From contig JAUNNT010000015.1 in the NCBI GenBank assembly GCA_030531305.1, positions 1 through 38,593 of the forward strand: DNA of 38,593 bases. The letters are read 5' to 3'. Positions 10,576 to 17,145 of the stretch are shown here, piece by piece; position 1 is the stretch's first letter; each line of letters starts with the position of its first letter. This DNA is from Akkermansia sp. (GTDB taxonomy: Bacteria > Verrucomicrobiota > Verrucomicrobiia > Verrucomicrobiales > Akkermansiaceae). The notes beneath the pieces were generated by a model. The model worked only from the letters and a program-made list of their open reading frames with translations, was not told the origin of the DNA and searched no databases. Made by a program: the position numbers and the translations under genes.

Positions 10576-11487
10576 TCAGGATTCCGCGCAGAGAATCTTG
10601 ACGAAGCCCGCCTCCTGCAGGCGCGTGGCGCCGCAGGCGAACTTGGCGCGCACCTGCAGGGTTTCGTCGAGGTCGTCGCGCACGGAGATGCGCACCTTGA
10701 AGTCGTCCCAGATGCCGAAGGCGGCGCGGCTCTTGACCCAGGCGAGGCAGGAGCGGATGCCGGCGTTGGTGACGGGGAGCTGCTCCGTGCGGATGATGCG
10801 GAAACCCATGAAGGAATCCAGCTTGCCCTCGGCGAGGGCGCGCACGGTGTTGTACTCGTAGCTGGAGACCTCCGGCTGCTGGAGCAGGGCGTTGATCTGG
10901 CTGCTGGTGCAGGCCAGCACCAGCTCGTCGCCGTAGGCGCGGCGCTCCTCGTTCCAGGCCTCCGCCTTCATGAGCATGTTGAGCGCGTGGCGCAGCTTGC
11001 CCAGCGTGAGGTTGCTGTCCGCCGCGCTGCCGCTCTCCACGTAGTCCTCCTCGATGGTCTGGTCATCGGGGAAGGTCACGGTGGTGGCACCGGTCTCGCC
11101 GGTGTGCGCGGTGCCCAGGAACTCGGAAATCATCACGGAGTCCATGGTGCGCCCCGCGGCCGCGCGCAGGCCCTCGATGGTCTTGCTCACCGGCACGTCG
11201 ATGTTCGCCAGCTTCTTGGCGTCGTACTCGTCGAATCCCACCGCCTTGGTGTAGATATGGGGGTACATGACGCGGCGCACGGTGGGGGCTTCCGCCACCT
11301 GGGTGCTCTGCATGCGGCTCTGCTTCTCCGTGAAGGAGAGCAGGCCGTACTGGTCCATGGCGACCATCTTGCCGGAAAGGCCGGTCTCCACGGTGACATA
11401 CTTGTCGAGGCGGGAAGCCTCCTGCTGCAGGAAGGAACCCCACTTCTCGCTGTACTTGATTTGATAGTTGTTTTCGATATCAGCCAT
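10576..11487 (-). CDS. Phage major capsid-like protein, orphan
   Basis: The 303-residue product looks like a tailed-phage major capsid protein of the 'phage capsid protein' family (PF19821-type). It has no signal peptide. The N-terminal part is SEKWGSFLQQEASRLDKYV, then VETGLSGKMVAMDQYG and a variable segment ending in VRRVMYPH. LANIDVPVSKTIEGLRAAAGR and a TGETGATTVTFPDD stretch follow, then FMGFRIIRTEQLP and a CGATRLQEAGFVKI end. The frame is open a further 95 codons upstream, but that stretch is low-complexity and crosses a hexamer repeat; the ATG at 11487 opens the conserved part. No terminase, portal, protease, tail or integrase gene lies on either side. The gene has its own promoter-like sequence and terminator. 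Family assignment is from recalled sequence character, not a search. Confidence 0.75.
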   Translation of the reverse strand: MADIENNYQIKYSEKWGSFLQQEASRLDKYVTVETGLSGKMVAMDQYGLLSFTEKQSRMQSTQVAEAPTVRRVMYPHIYTKAVGFDEYDAKKLANIDVPVSKTIEGLRAAAGRTMDSVMISEFLGTAHTGETGATTVTFPDDQTIEEDYVESGSAADSNLTLGKLRHALNMLMKAEAWNEERRAYGDELVLACTSSQINALLQQPEVSSYEYNTVRALAEGKLDSFMGFRIIRTEQLPVTNAGIRSCLAWVKSRAAFGIWDDFKVRISVRDDLDETLQVRAKFACGATRLQEAGFVKILCAES

Positions 11488-11493
11488 AATGGT

Positions 11494-11522
11494 ATTGTTT
11501 TCTATTGTTGAATGGGCAGCAA
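11494..11522 (-). promoter_or_regulatory. Putative promoter of the capsid-like gene
   Basis: On the - strand TTGCTG, a 17-base spacer and AACAAT end 6 bases before the start codon at 11487. The -10 box is imperfect. Confidence 0.35.
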
Positions 11523-11727
11523 ATCGGCTGGGGGTGATTGCCCGCGCGGGGCGGGGTCGGTGGCCGCATGGCCGCGGCGCTGCGGTTCGAGTGAATTCTC
11601 GCGGCGGCCGGAAGCTCTTGCCGGGGAACAGCAAACCACAGGCACCCCCTCGCGGCAAGCGCCCCGCCGAAACCGCATGCCCCTCCCACCCCCGGTACTC
11701 CCAGGCGTATTCAGTGCCTTGCCCCTT

Positions 11728-11761
11728 TCCTAATCCTAATCTTAATCCTAATCCTAATTCC
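11728..11761 (+). repeat. TCCTAA hexamer array
   Basis: Five imperfect tandem copies of TCCTAA, with one TCTTAA variant in the third unit. The same array, in the same or reverse orientation, recurs at 37207-37231, 38443-38467 and 38572-38593. Confidence 0.8.
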
Positions 11762-11823
11762 AAATCATCCACCGGTTAGCTTTTTATCTTGCCCGCGCTT
11801 GGTGATGAGAGTAGCATGAAGGC

Positions 11824-12207
11824 ATGAAGGCAATGCTCACCGGTATGGCAATCACCGCGGCGGCTCTGGTATCCTGCCAGAACATGCCGCCCAAGGACTT
11901 TACCATCCACACGCAGCCGGAGGGCGCCGCCATCTCCATCAACGGGGAGAGGGTGGGCACCAGCCCGCTCACCACCAAGGTGGAGCAGACCAAGGATTTG
12001 GGTATCGTGGCGGAAAAGCCGGGGTACGAGGTGGCTGCGGTGAACGTGCAGTCCAAGCCCGGGCGCATCCGCTCGTTCCTGTGGACCAAGTGGTCCTCCA
12101 AGTCGCAGTACATCGAGGAGGACGAGGTGACGCTGCCGCTGCGGCGCGTGGAGTCGGTGGAGGACTACAAACTGAGCAAGATGCCGGAGTTCAAGATGCC
12201 GGAATAG
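11824..12207 (+). CDS. PEGA-domain lipoprotein
   Basis: This is a 127-residue putative lipoprotein. The signal peptide ends in ALVSC, giving Cys18 as the lipidation site. The mature part starts with a PEGA-like domain: FTIHTQPEGAAISINGERVG followed by TSPLTTKVEQ and a KPGYE turn, typical of small surface-layer or envelope beta domains. The C-terminal tail is charged. An ATG at 11816 opens only a three-codon frame, so 11824 is the start. The stop codon TAG is the first three bases of a perfect palindrome shared with the convergent tmk. PEGA domains are thought to bind other envelope proteins or carbohydrate; the partner is unknown. Confidence 0.8.
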   Translation: MKAMLTGMAITAAALVSCQNMPPKDFTIHTQPEGAAISINGERVGTSPLTTKVEQTKDLGIVAEKPGYEVAAVNVQSKPGRIRSFLWTKWSSKSQYIEEDEVTLPLRRVESVEDYKLSKMPEFKMPE

Positions 12208-12220
12208 GGCGCGCGCCCTA
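12205..12220. repeat. 16-base perfect palindrome holding two convergent stop codons
   Basis: TAGGGCGCGCGCCCTA is self-complementary over all 16 bases. Its first TAG is the stop of the PEGA lipoprotein on the + strand. Its last three bases read on the - strand are the TAG stop of tmk. Confidence 0.9.
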
Positions 12221-12847
12221 CACGCCGAGCTCCTGCAGGATGACCTCGCGCACGCGCTGCTGCACCTCGTCGATGGTGCCGTCGGCCTCGATACGGTGCA
12301 GCCAGGGCATCTCCATCTCGGAATACACCTTGGCCACGGCGGAGAGGAAATCCTCCTTCTCGAAGGCATCGTGCCCGTTGCCGCGGGCGTTCATGCGCTC
12401 CAGCGCCGTCTCCACGGGGATATCGAGCCAGAAGGCGGCATCCGGTATGGTGGCGAACTCCTCGTTCATCTCGCGCAGGCGCTCCACGTCCTCGCCGCTC
12501 GCGCCCTGGTAGGCCATCATGGAAAGGTAGTAGCGGTCCAGAAGCACCCACTTGCCCGCCGCCAGCGCCGGCTCGATGAAGTTTTTCACATGCTCCCGCC
12601 GGTCCTGCAGCAGGCACTCCACCTCGTCCTCAACGCTCAGGCGCTCGCCGGATTGCGCGGCCTGGCGCACCTTCATGCCCCAAGGTCCGCGCGTGGGCTC
12701 GAAATCTGTCTCCACCTCGATGTCGCGTGCACGCAAATAGCGCGCAAGAAGCTCGATTTGAGTGGACTTCCCGGTGCCGTCGATGCCCTCGAAGACAACG
12801 AGGCATCCCCTTAGGTGAGGTGTTTCAGATTCCATGGTAGCGGTCAT
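12218..12847 (-). CDS. tmk: Thymidylate kinase
   Basis: Tmk phosphorylates dTMP to dTDP with ATP, an essential step of dTTP synthesis in the cytoplasm. The 209-residue product has a P-loop GIDGTGKS at residues 21-28 and the DRYYLS segment in the middle. The region after AFWLDIPVETALERMNARG carries the lid. Length is typical for the family. The frame stays open to 13072, but that part lies beyond the divergent neighbour's promoter. ATG 12847 has GGGGA about 10 bases upstream; a second ATG at 12835 is possible. It is divergent from yqeY and convergent with the PEGA lipoprotein gene. Confidence 0.95.
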   Translation of the reverse strand: MTATMESETPHLRGCLVVFEGIDGTGKSTQIELLARYLRARDIEVETDFEPTRGPWGMKVRQAAQSGERLSVEDEVECLLQDRREHVKNFIEPALAAGKWVLLDRYYLSMMAYQGASGEDVERLREMNEEFATIPDAAFWLDIPVETALERMNARGNGHDAFEKEDFLSAVAKVYSEMEMPWLHRIEADGTIDEVQQRVREVILQELGV

Positions 12848-12899
12848 GGTAGCACATTCCCCGCAGGGACTCAAGCACCTTTTCAGACACATTTGCGGC

Positions 12900-12928
12900 T
12901 TGAAAGATGGTGGGGAACGTGGTTGAAT
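12900..12928 (+). promoter_or_regulatory. Putative promoter of yqeY
   Basis: TTGAAA (12900-12905), a 17-base spacer and TTGAAT (12923-12928). The start codon at 12938 is 9 bases past the -10 box. Confidence 0.4.
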
Positions 12929-12937
12929 GGGTGGGTT

Positions 12938-13393
12938 ATGGCAACTATCTACGAGGAAATCACGGAACAGATGAAGGCCGCGATGCGCGGGAAGGACACT
13001 GTGGCGCTGGGTGCGCTGCGCGGGCTCAAGACCGCGCTCCAGAACGCGCAAATCGCCAAGGGCAACGTGCACGACGAGCTGCCGCCCACCGAGGTGATGA
13101 ACGTCATCCGCAAGCAGATCAAGCAGCGTGAGGACTCCATCGCCATGTTCGAGCAGGCGGGCCGCGCGGACGCCGCGGACAAGGAGCGCGCGGAAATCGG
13201 CGTGCTCTCCGCGTTCCTGCCCAAGGAGATGACGGAGGCGGAAATCCTGCCCGTGCTGGAGGCGGTGATAGCGGAGCTGGGCGCGACCACCAAGAAGGAC
13301 ATGGGTCGCGTGATGAAGGAGATGCAGGCCCGCACGGAGGGGCGCGCCCCCGGCAAGCTGCTCTCCCAGCTGGTGGGTTCCAAGCTTTCCTGA
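12938..13393 (+). CDS. yqeY: GatB/YqeY domain protein
   Basis: The 151-residue product matches the stand-alone YqeY family across its full length. It has the N-terminal helical block (KDTVALGALRGLKTALQNA) and KQIKQREDSIAMFEQAGRAD, then LPKEMTEAEI and a C-terminal MGRVMKEMQAR...SQLVGSKL. The family resembles the tail domain of the GatB subunit of Glu-tRNA(Gln) amidotransferase, and its exact role is not established. ATG 12938 was chosen over upstream in-frame codons because family homology begins at once after it. ispD follows 8 bases downstream. Confidence 0.93.
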   Translation: MATIYEEITEQMKAAMRGKDTVALGALRGLKTALQNAQIAKGNVHDELPPTEVMNVIRKQIKQREDSIAMFEQAGRADAADKERAEIGVLSAFLPKEMTEAEILPVLEAVIAELGATTKKDMGRVMKEMQARTEGRAPGKLLSQLVGSKLS

Positions 13394-13401
13394 ACGCCGC
13401 C

Positions 13402-14070
13402 ATGTTCTGCGCCGTCATCGTAGCCGCCGGAAGCGGCCGCCGCGCCGGGTTCGACAAATTGTCCGCCCCGCTGGACGGCGTGCCCGTGCTGCGCCGCAGC
13501 GTGGACGCCTTCGTATCCGCGGGCTGCGATGCCGTGGTGGTGGTGTGTCCGGCTGAGCGGTGGGAGGCCACCGGGCTGGCGGCGGCGCAGTTCCCGGTTC
13601 CCGTGGTGCGCGTGGACGGCGGGGCGGAGCGCCGGGATTCCGTGGCGGCGGGCTTGGATGCCCTGCCCTGCGGAACGGATTTGGTGGCCGTGCACGACGG
13701 TGCGCGCCCGCTCATCACCGCGGAGGGCATCCGCCGCTGCGCGGAGGCTGCGCGGGAGACGGGAGCCGCCGCATGCGCGCATCCCGTGGTGGACACGCTC
13801 AAGCGCGCGGACGAACACGACTGCACCCTGCCGGAGGCGGTGAGCCGCGAGCACCTGTGGGGCATGGAGACGCCGCAGATTTTCAAGCTCCCCCTGCTGC
13901 GGGCGGCCTACAAGCTGGTGAAGGCGCAAGGGCTGGCGGTCACGGACGAGGTTTCCGCCGTGGAGGCCGCGGGCGTGCAGACGCGCCTGGTGCAGGTGGG
14001 TGCCAACATGAAAATCACCCTGCCCGGTGATTTGGAGTTGGCCGAACTGATTTGGAAACACCGCGCGTGA
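13402..14070 (+). CDS. ispD: 2-C-methyl-D-erythritol 4-phosphate cytidylyltransferase
   Basis: IspD transfers CMP from CTP to methylerythritol phosphate in the non-mevalonate isoprenoid pathway. The 222-residue product shows the nucleotide-binding start VIVAAGSGRRAGFDK. VHDGARPLI follows in the middle, then DTLKRADE, the ETPQIF segment and TDEVSAVEAAG, and it ends with MKITLPGDLELAE. All recognisable family blocks are present. The stop codon overlaps the ATG of the next gene by one base (TGATG), so they should be translationally coupled. Confidence 0.95.
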   Translation: MFCAVIVAAGSGRRAGFDKLSAPLDGVPVLRRSVDAFVSAGCDAVVVVCPAERWEATGLAAAQFPVPVVRVDGGAERRDSVAAGLDALPCGTDLVAVHDGARPLITAEGIRRCAEAARETGAAACAHPVVDTLKRADEHDCTLPEAVSREHLWGMETPQIFKLPLLRAAYKLVKAQGLAVTDEVSAVEAAGVQTRLVQVGANMKITLPGDLELAELIWKHRA

Positions 14071-14828
14071 TGCCCTGCCCTCCCCACACGGAGCCCCGCC
14101 CCGCGTGGGTTGTCGGCACAGGCTTCCTGGGCGCCGGGTTGCTGCGCGCGCTGCCGCATGCCGTGGGTATCGACCGCGCCACGCCCGCCGATGTGCAGGG
14201 CGATGCCGCGGATACGTCCGTGCTGGCGCGGGCGGCAGGCATGCTGGCACCGGAATGGGTGTTCTGCTGCACCGCCACGCACGGCGGGGATGCCGCCGCC
14301 TACCGCCATGCGTATGCGGATGTGGTGTCCGCGCTGCCGCCGCATGTGCGCGTGGTGTTCTGCTCGTCAACCTCCGTGGAGCATGCGGACGGCGAGCGCC
14401 AGCAAATTTTGCGTGCGGCGGAGGATGCCGTGCTGGCGCGCGGCGGCGTGGTGGCGCGCCTTGCCGCGCTGTACGGACCCGGCCGCTGCGAGCTGCTGCG
14501 CCGCCACCTGTGCGGCGAGCCCAAGCTGGCGGGCGCGCCGGAGCGCATGCTCAACTACCTGCATGTGCAGGATGCCGTGGATGCGCTGCTGGTGCTGGCG
14601 CAGTCGGGCGAGTCCCGCCGCTACACCGTGTGCGGGGAAAGCTTTTCCAAGGCGGAGGCGTACGCCCTGCTGGAACGCCTGACGGGCGTGCCGGCCGCGG
14701 ATGCGGATGCCCCGCCCTCCCACCGCGGATGCGGCGGCGAGGCTGCCGACAGCTCCGCCATCCGCGCCCTCGGCTGGAGTCCGCGGCACTCCCTTGCTGA
14801 ATTTGTGACCCGGCATTGCCATGCGTGA
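14070..14828 (+). CDS. NAD-dependent epimerase/dehydratase-like (SDR) protein
   Basis: The 252-residue protein has a Rossmann start [17 protein letters not shown] and a middle [16 protein letters not shown] region. [19 protein letters not shown] segment fits the extended SDR fold near the C-terminus. The usual active-site YxxxK is not evident after the SSTS serine block, so it may be a divergent or non-catalytic member. It resembles small YeeZ-like proteins. The ATG at 14070 overlaps the ispD stop; a TTG at 14052 is a weaker alternative. Its last codons overlap the start of the DnaJ gene by 8 bases. Substrate unknown. Confidence 0.8.
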   Translation: MPCPPHTEPRPAWVVGTGFLGAGLLRALPHAVGIDRATPADVQGDAADTSVLARAAGMLAPEWVFCCTATHGGDAAAYRHAYADVVSALPPHVRVVFCSSTSVEHADGERQQILRAAEDAVLARGGVVARLAALYGPGRCELLRRHLCGEPKLAGAPERMLNYLHVQDAVDALLVLAQSGESRRYTVCGESFSKAEAYALLERLTGVPAADADAPPSHRGCGGEAADSSAIRALGWSPRHSLAEFVTRHCHA

Positions 14829-15630
14829 CGACCTCTACCAGCTTCTGGATGTAGACCCCTCCGCCACGCAGGAGGAGCTGAAGGCCGCGTACCGCCGGCA
14901 GGCCAAGAAATTCCACCCCGACCGCAACGGCGGCGATCCCGCCGCGGAGGAGCGTTTCAAGGACATCGTGGAAGCCTACCGCATCTTGGGAGACCCCGCC
15001 GAGCGCGAGCTCTACGACGCCGAGTGCGAACGCGACCGCAAGTACGCGGGCGCGCCGGAGCTGGCCGCCATGCGCCGCAACATACGCGTGTCCGCCCGCC
15101 ATGGGCGCGAGCGCCGCGAGAACCGCGCCAACCGCCGGGAGCGTGGACGCGAACGCGAGCATGGGAAGCGCGCCTACAGGCCGCCGCGCCCCAGCCTCTT
15201 CTTCCTGGGGCGCAACCGCAAGGTGAGCATGTGGCACCTGCTGGCGTTCTACGCCGCGGCCGCCGCGCTGTTCATCCCTGCCGTGAGCAAATCCTGCCAG
15301 ATAATGGGCGGCAGCGACGAACCGCGCTGGGAGCCGCCGCAGAGCGACCTCTCGCCGGAGGAAATCCGCGCCCGCGCGCTGGATGCCATCGCCCAGCTGC
15401 GCCAGCAGGCGGAGGCCGGCGATGCGGACGCCCAGTTCAAGCTCGGCCTCATCCTCTATTCCGGCATGGGCGTGGAGGCGGACCGCCCCGCCGCCCGCGA
15501 GTGGTGGCAGAAGGCCGCCGCCAACGGCCATCCCAAGGCCGCGGACTACCTGAAACGCTTCACCAACACCGCGCCGCCTCCCGCGGAGGACACCAACCCG
15601 CCCGTCATCCGCGCCGCACAGCCGGAATGA
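14821..15630 (+). CDS. DnaJ-domain, single-TM, Sel1-repeat protein
   Basis: A 269-residue membrane co-chaperone-like protein. A J domain occupies residues 1-65 with the catalytic HPD at 32-34, preceded by [12 protein letters not shown], so it should stimulate an Hsp70. A very basic Arg-rich linker follows (about 90-125). A transmembrane helix lies at about 138-160 ([18 protein letters not shown]). The C-terminus carries a Sel1/TPR-like repeat, [20 protein letters not shown] followed by [17 protein letters not shown]. By topology the J domain would face the cytoplasm and the Sel1 part the periplasm. It overlaps the preceding gene by 8 bases. Client and partner are unknown. Confidence 0.85.
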   Translation: MRDDLYQLLDVDPSATQEELKAAYRRQAKKFHPDRNGGDPAAEERFKDIVEAYRILGDPAERELYDAECERDRKYAGAPELAAMRRNIRVSARHGRERRENRANRRERGREREHGKRAYRPPRPSLFFLGRNRKVSMWHLLAFYAAAAALFIPAVSKSCQIMGGSDEPRWEPPQSDLSPEEIRARALDAIAQLRQQAEAGDADAQFKLGLILYSGMGVEADRPAAREWWQKAAANGHPKAADYLKRFTNTAPPPAEDTNPPVIRAAQPE

Positions 15631-15654
15631 CCGCCCTCGCCGGCATTGAGAAAT

Positions 15655-16167
15655 ATGGAACAGAACCCCGCCAGCGAACAGAACGCCGAGGGCAACCTCT
15701 GGGAGGACGCCTGGCACGCTTTCACGCACCCTTGGCGTTTCAGCGGATGCGCCGCGCGGCGCGAGTTCTGGGGCTATGTGCTTTTCACCGCATGCCTGGC
15801 GTACGGTATGGAGCTGGTGTGGTCCGTCTGCCAAACCGCGGGATTGGATGCGGAAATGGTGCCCACCGTGGCGGGTCGTATCCTGCAAGCGCTGGGCGCG
15901 TGGGTGCTGCTGGCCCTGCTGGCCGCGGCGGTGCGCCGCCTGCACGACACCCAACACAATGGCTGGTGGCTCTTGGCTCCCGCCGTCACCACCGCGCTGG
16001 GCATCTACACGGGTTACCTGTTTGAAGGCACCATCAAGTCGGTGGACGGGCCGAACGAGATGCTCTGCCTGCTCTCCTGCGCCGCGTGGTTCGTCACCTC
16101 CCTCTTCTGCATCTACATCCTCGTGCAGCTGGTCATGCCCTCCTGGCACGTGCCCAACGGGGATTAG
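15655..16167 (+). CDS. DUF805 inner-membrane protein
   Basis: The 170-residue protein has the DUF805 hallmark near its N-terminus (WRFSGCAARREFWGYVLF), then about four hydrophobic helices. RRLHDTQHNGWWLL is the conserved cytoplasmic loop of the family. Function of the family is unknown; members are small integral membrane proteins. ATG 15655 lies 24 bases after the DnaJ gene. A TTG three codons upstream is in frame but unlikely. It is probably the last gene of the yqeY-ispD transcript. Confidence 0.88.
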   Translation: MEQNPASEQNAEGNLWEDAWHAFTHPWRFSGCAARREFWGYVLFTACLAYGMELVWSVCQTAGLDAEMVPTVAGRILQALGAWVLLALLAAAVRRLHDTQHNGWWLLAPAVTTALGIYTGYLFEGTIKSVDGPNEMLCLLSCAAWFVTSLFCIYILVQLVMPSWHVPNGD

Positions 16168-16204
16168 CGCCAACACCCCCTCACCAATCATCCTGCGGCG
16201 CGGT

Positions 16205-16984
16205 TTATTCGCGGTTCTCCCTTTCCTGCAACCGGCGTTGCCGCTCCTCCTCGAACTCCTGGGCTTTCTTGATGTGGACGGCCCAGGGCAGTCCCTCTTC
16301 CAATCCCTTTTTCAGCATGGCGTCGGCAATATCCTGGCGCCCGGTCTCCATGTACACGAGCCACAGGCCGCCGGGCGCGGATTGATCGCCCGCGGCCTCT
16401 GCTTTTTCGTACCATTGCTCCGCCTGCGCCAAATCCTTCTCCACGCCCTCCCCGAGCCTGTACATCGAGGCGACCTGGTACATGCAGTACGCGTTATTGC
16501 GCAGGGCGGCTTCCCTGTACCAATGGAAGGCACTCAGCTGCATTTGCCTCCGCGCCGTCTTGTCGTCGGGGCGGCTGTAGTCGTAGAACCGCGCCAGAGT
16601 CTCCATGTGCTTTGGGTTTCCCTGCCGCGCGGCCGCCAGCAGCCACTTCTCGCTCTTGGGTCCCCTGTCCTTGATGGAGGAATAGCGGTTGGGGCGATAC
16701 GGGGGATACGTATCCAGCTCGCGCCCCAGATAGCTCTGTGCGTCCGCATCCCCCTTCTGCGCCGCCACCACCCACAGCACATCAGACAAGGTGTCATCAG
16801 CGCGGCCCAGCGTGCGCGCGTACGCCAGACAATCCTCCGCCGTCCGCTCTTCCTCCGCCAGGTAAATCTCTGCGGCGCGGTATTGGCGCAGCTCGTCGCG
16901 CATGCCGCTGTTTTGGTACAGCAGGATGAGGGACAGCACGGCCAGGGAGATGATCCCGGCCCTCTTGATGGTGGTCGCTTTCAT
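16205..16984 (-). CDS. Sel1-repeat protein with N-terminal membrane anchor
   Basis: The 259-residue protein begins with a basic stretch and a hydrophobic helix (about 8-22, AGIISLAVLSLILLYQ). That is a signal anchor rather than a clear cleavage site. Sel1-like repeats follow: AAQKGDADAQSYLG, AAARQGNPKHMETLARFYDY, AALRNNAYCMYQVASMYRLG and KAEAAGDQSAPGGLWL. The end is a charged coiled stretch. Sel1 proteins act as protein-binding scaffolds. ATG 16984 was chosen because the helix follows at once; the frame upstream crosses the promoter. It is convergent with DUF805 and divergent from the GTPase operon. Confidence 0.83.
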   Translation of the reverse strand: MKATTIKRAGIISLAVLSLILLYQNSGMRDELRQYRAAEIYLAEEERTAEDCLAYARTLGRADDTLSDVLWVVAAQKGDADAQSYLGRELDTYPPYRPNRYSSIKDRGPKSEKWLLAAARQGNPKHMETLARFYDYSRPDDKTARRQMQLSAFHWYREAALRNNAYCMYQVASMYRLGEGVEKDLAQAEQWYEKAEAAGDQSAPGGLWLVYMETGRQDIADAMLKKGLEEGLPWAVHIKKAQEFEEERQRRLQERENRE

Positions 16985-17003
16985 GGCACTCTCTCTATAC
17001 CCT

Positions 17004-17032
17004 ATAATACACGACCCGCCCCCAATGCACAA
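17004..17032 (-). promoter_or_regulatory. Putative promoter of the Sel1 gene
   Basis: On the - strand TTGTGC (17027-17032), a 17-base spacer and TATTAT (17004-17009), 19 bases before the start codon. Confidence 0.55.
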
Positions 17033-17086
17033 AGAAAATGGAAAAATGACAAAACAAACGTTCGCGCTGCGCCGCGCGGGGCAAAC

Positions 17087-17116
17087 TTGACGCAAGGGGG
17101 GCGGGTGGGGTAGAAT
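17087..17116 (+). promoter_or_regulatory. Promoter of the GTPase conflict operon
   Basis: TTGACG (17087-17092), an 18-base G-rich spacer and TAGAAT (17111-17116). The predicted transcription start is near 17123, ahead of GTG 17131 and ATG 17146. It is the only good promoter before five overlapping or closely spaced genes. Confidence 0.65.
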
Positions 17117-17145
17117 ACCCGCGGGCGTGCGTGTCCGTGGAAAGC

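Larger units (their letters stand above)
11488..11823. other. Gene-free divergent intergenic region
   Basis: This is the space between the divergent capsid-like and PEGA-lipoprotein genes. It holds the putative capsid-gene promoter at one end, a TCCTAA hexamer array at 11728-11761, and GC-rich sequence between (about 11530-11725) in which I see no convincing gene or RNA. Confidence 0.6.

Noticed and set aside
11570..11610. A GGTTCGAGT sequence resembling a tRNA T-loop
   Set aside because: No T-stem, anticodon arm or acceptor stem can be drawn around it.
10538..11823. A prophage
   Set aside because: Only the capsid-like gene is present; there is no integrase, terminase, portal, tail or attachment repeat.
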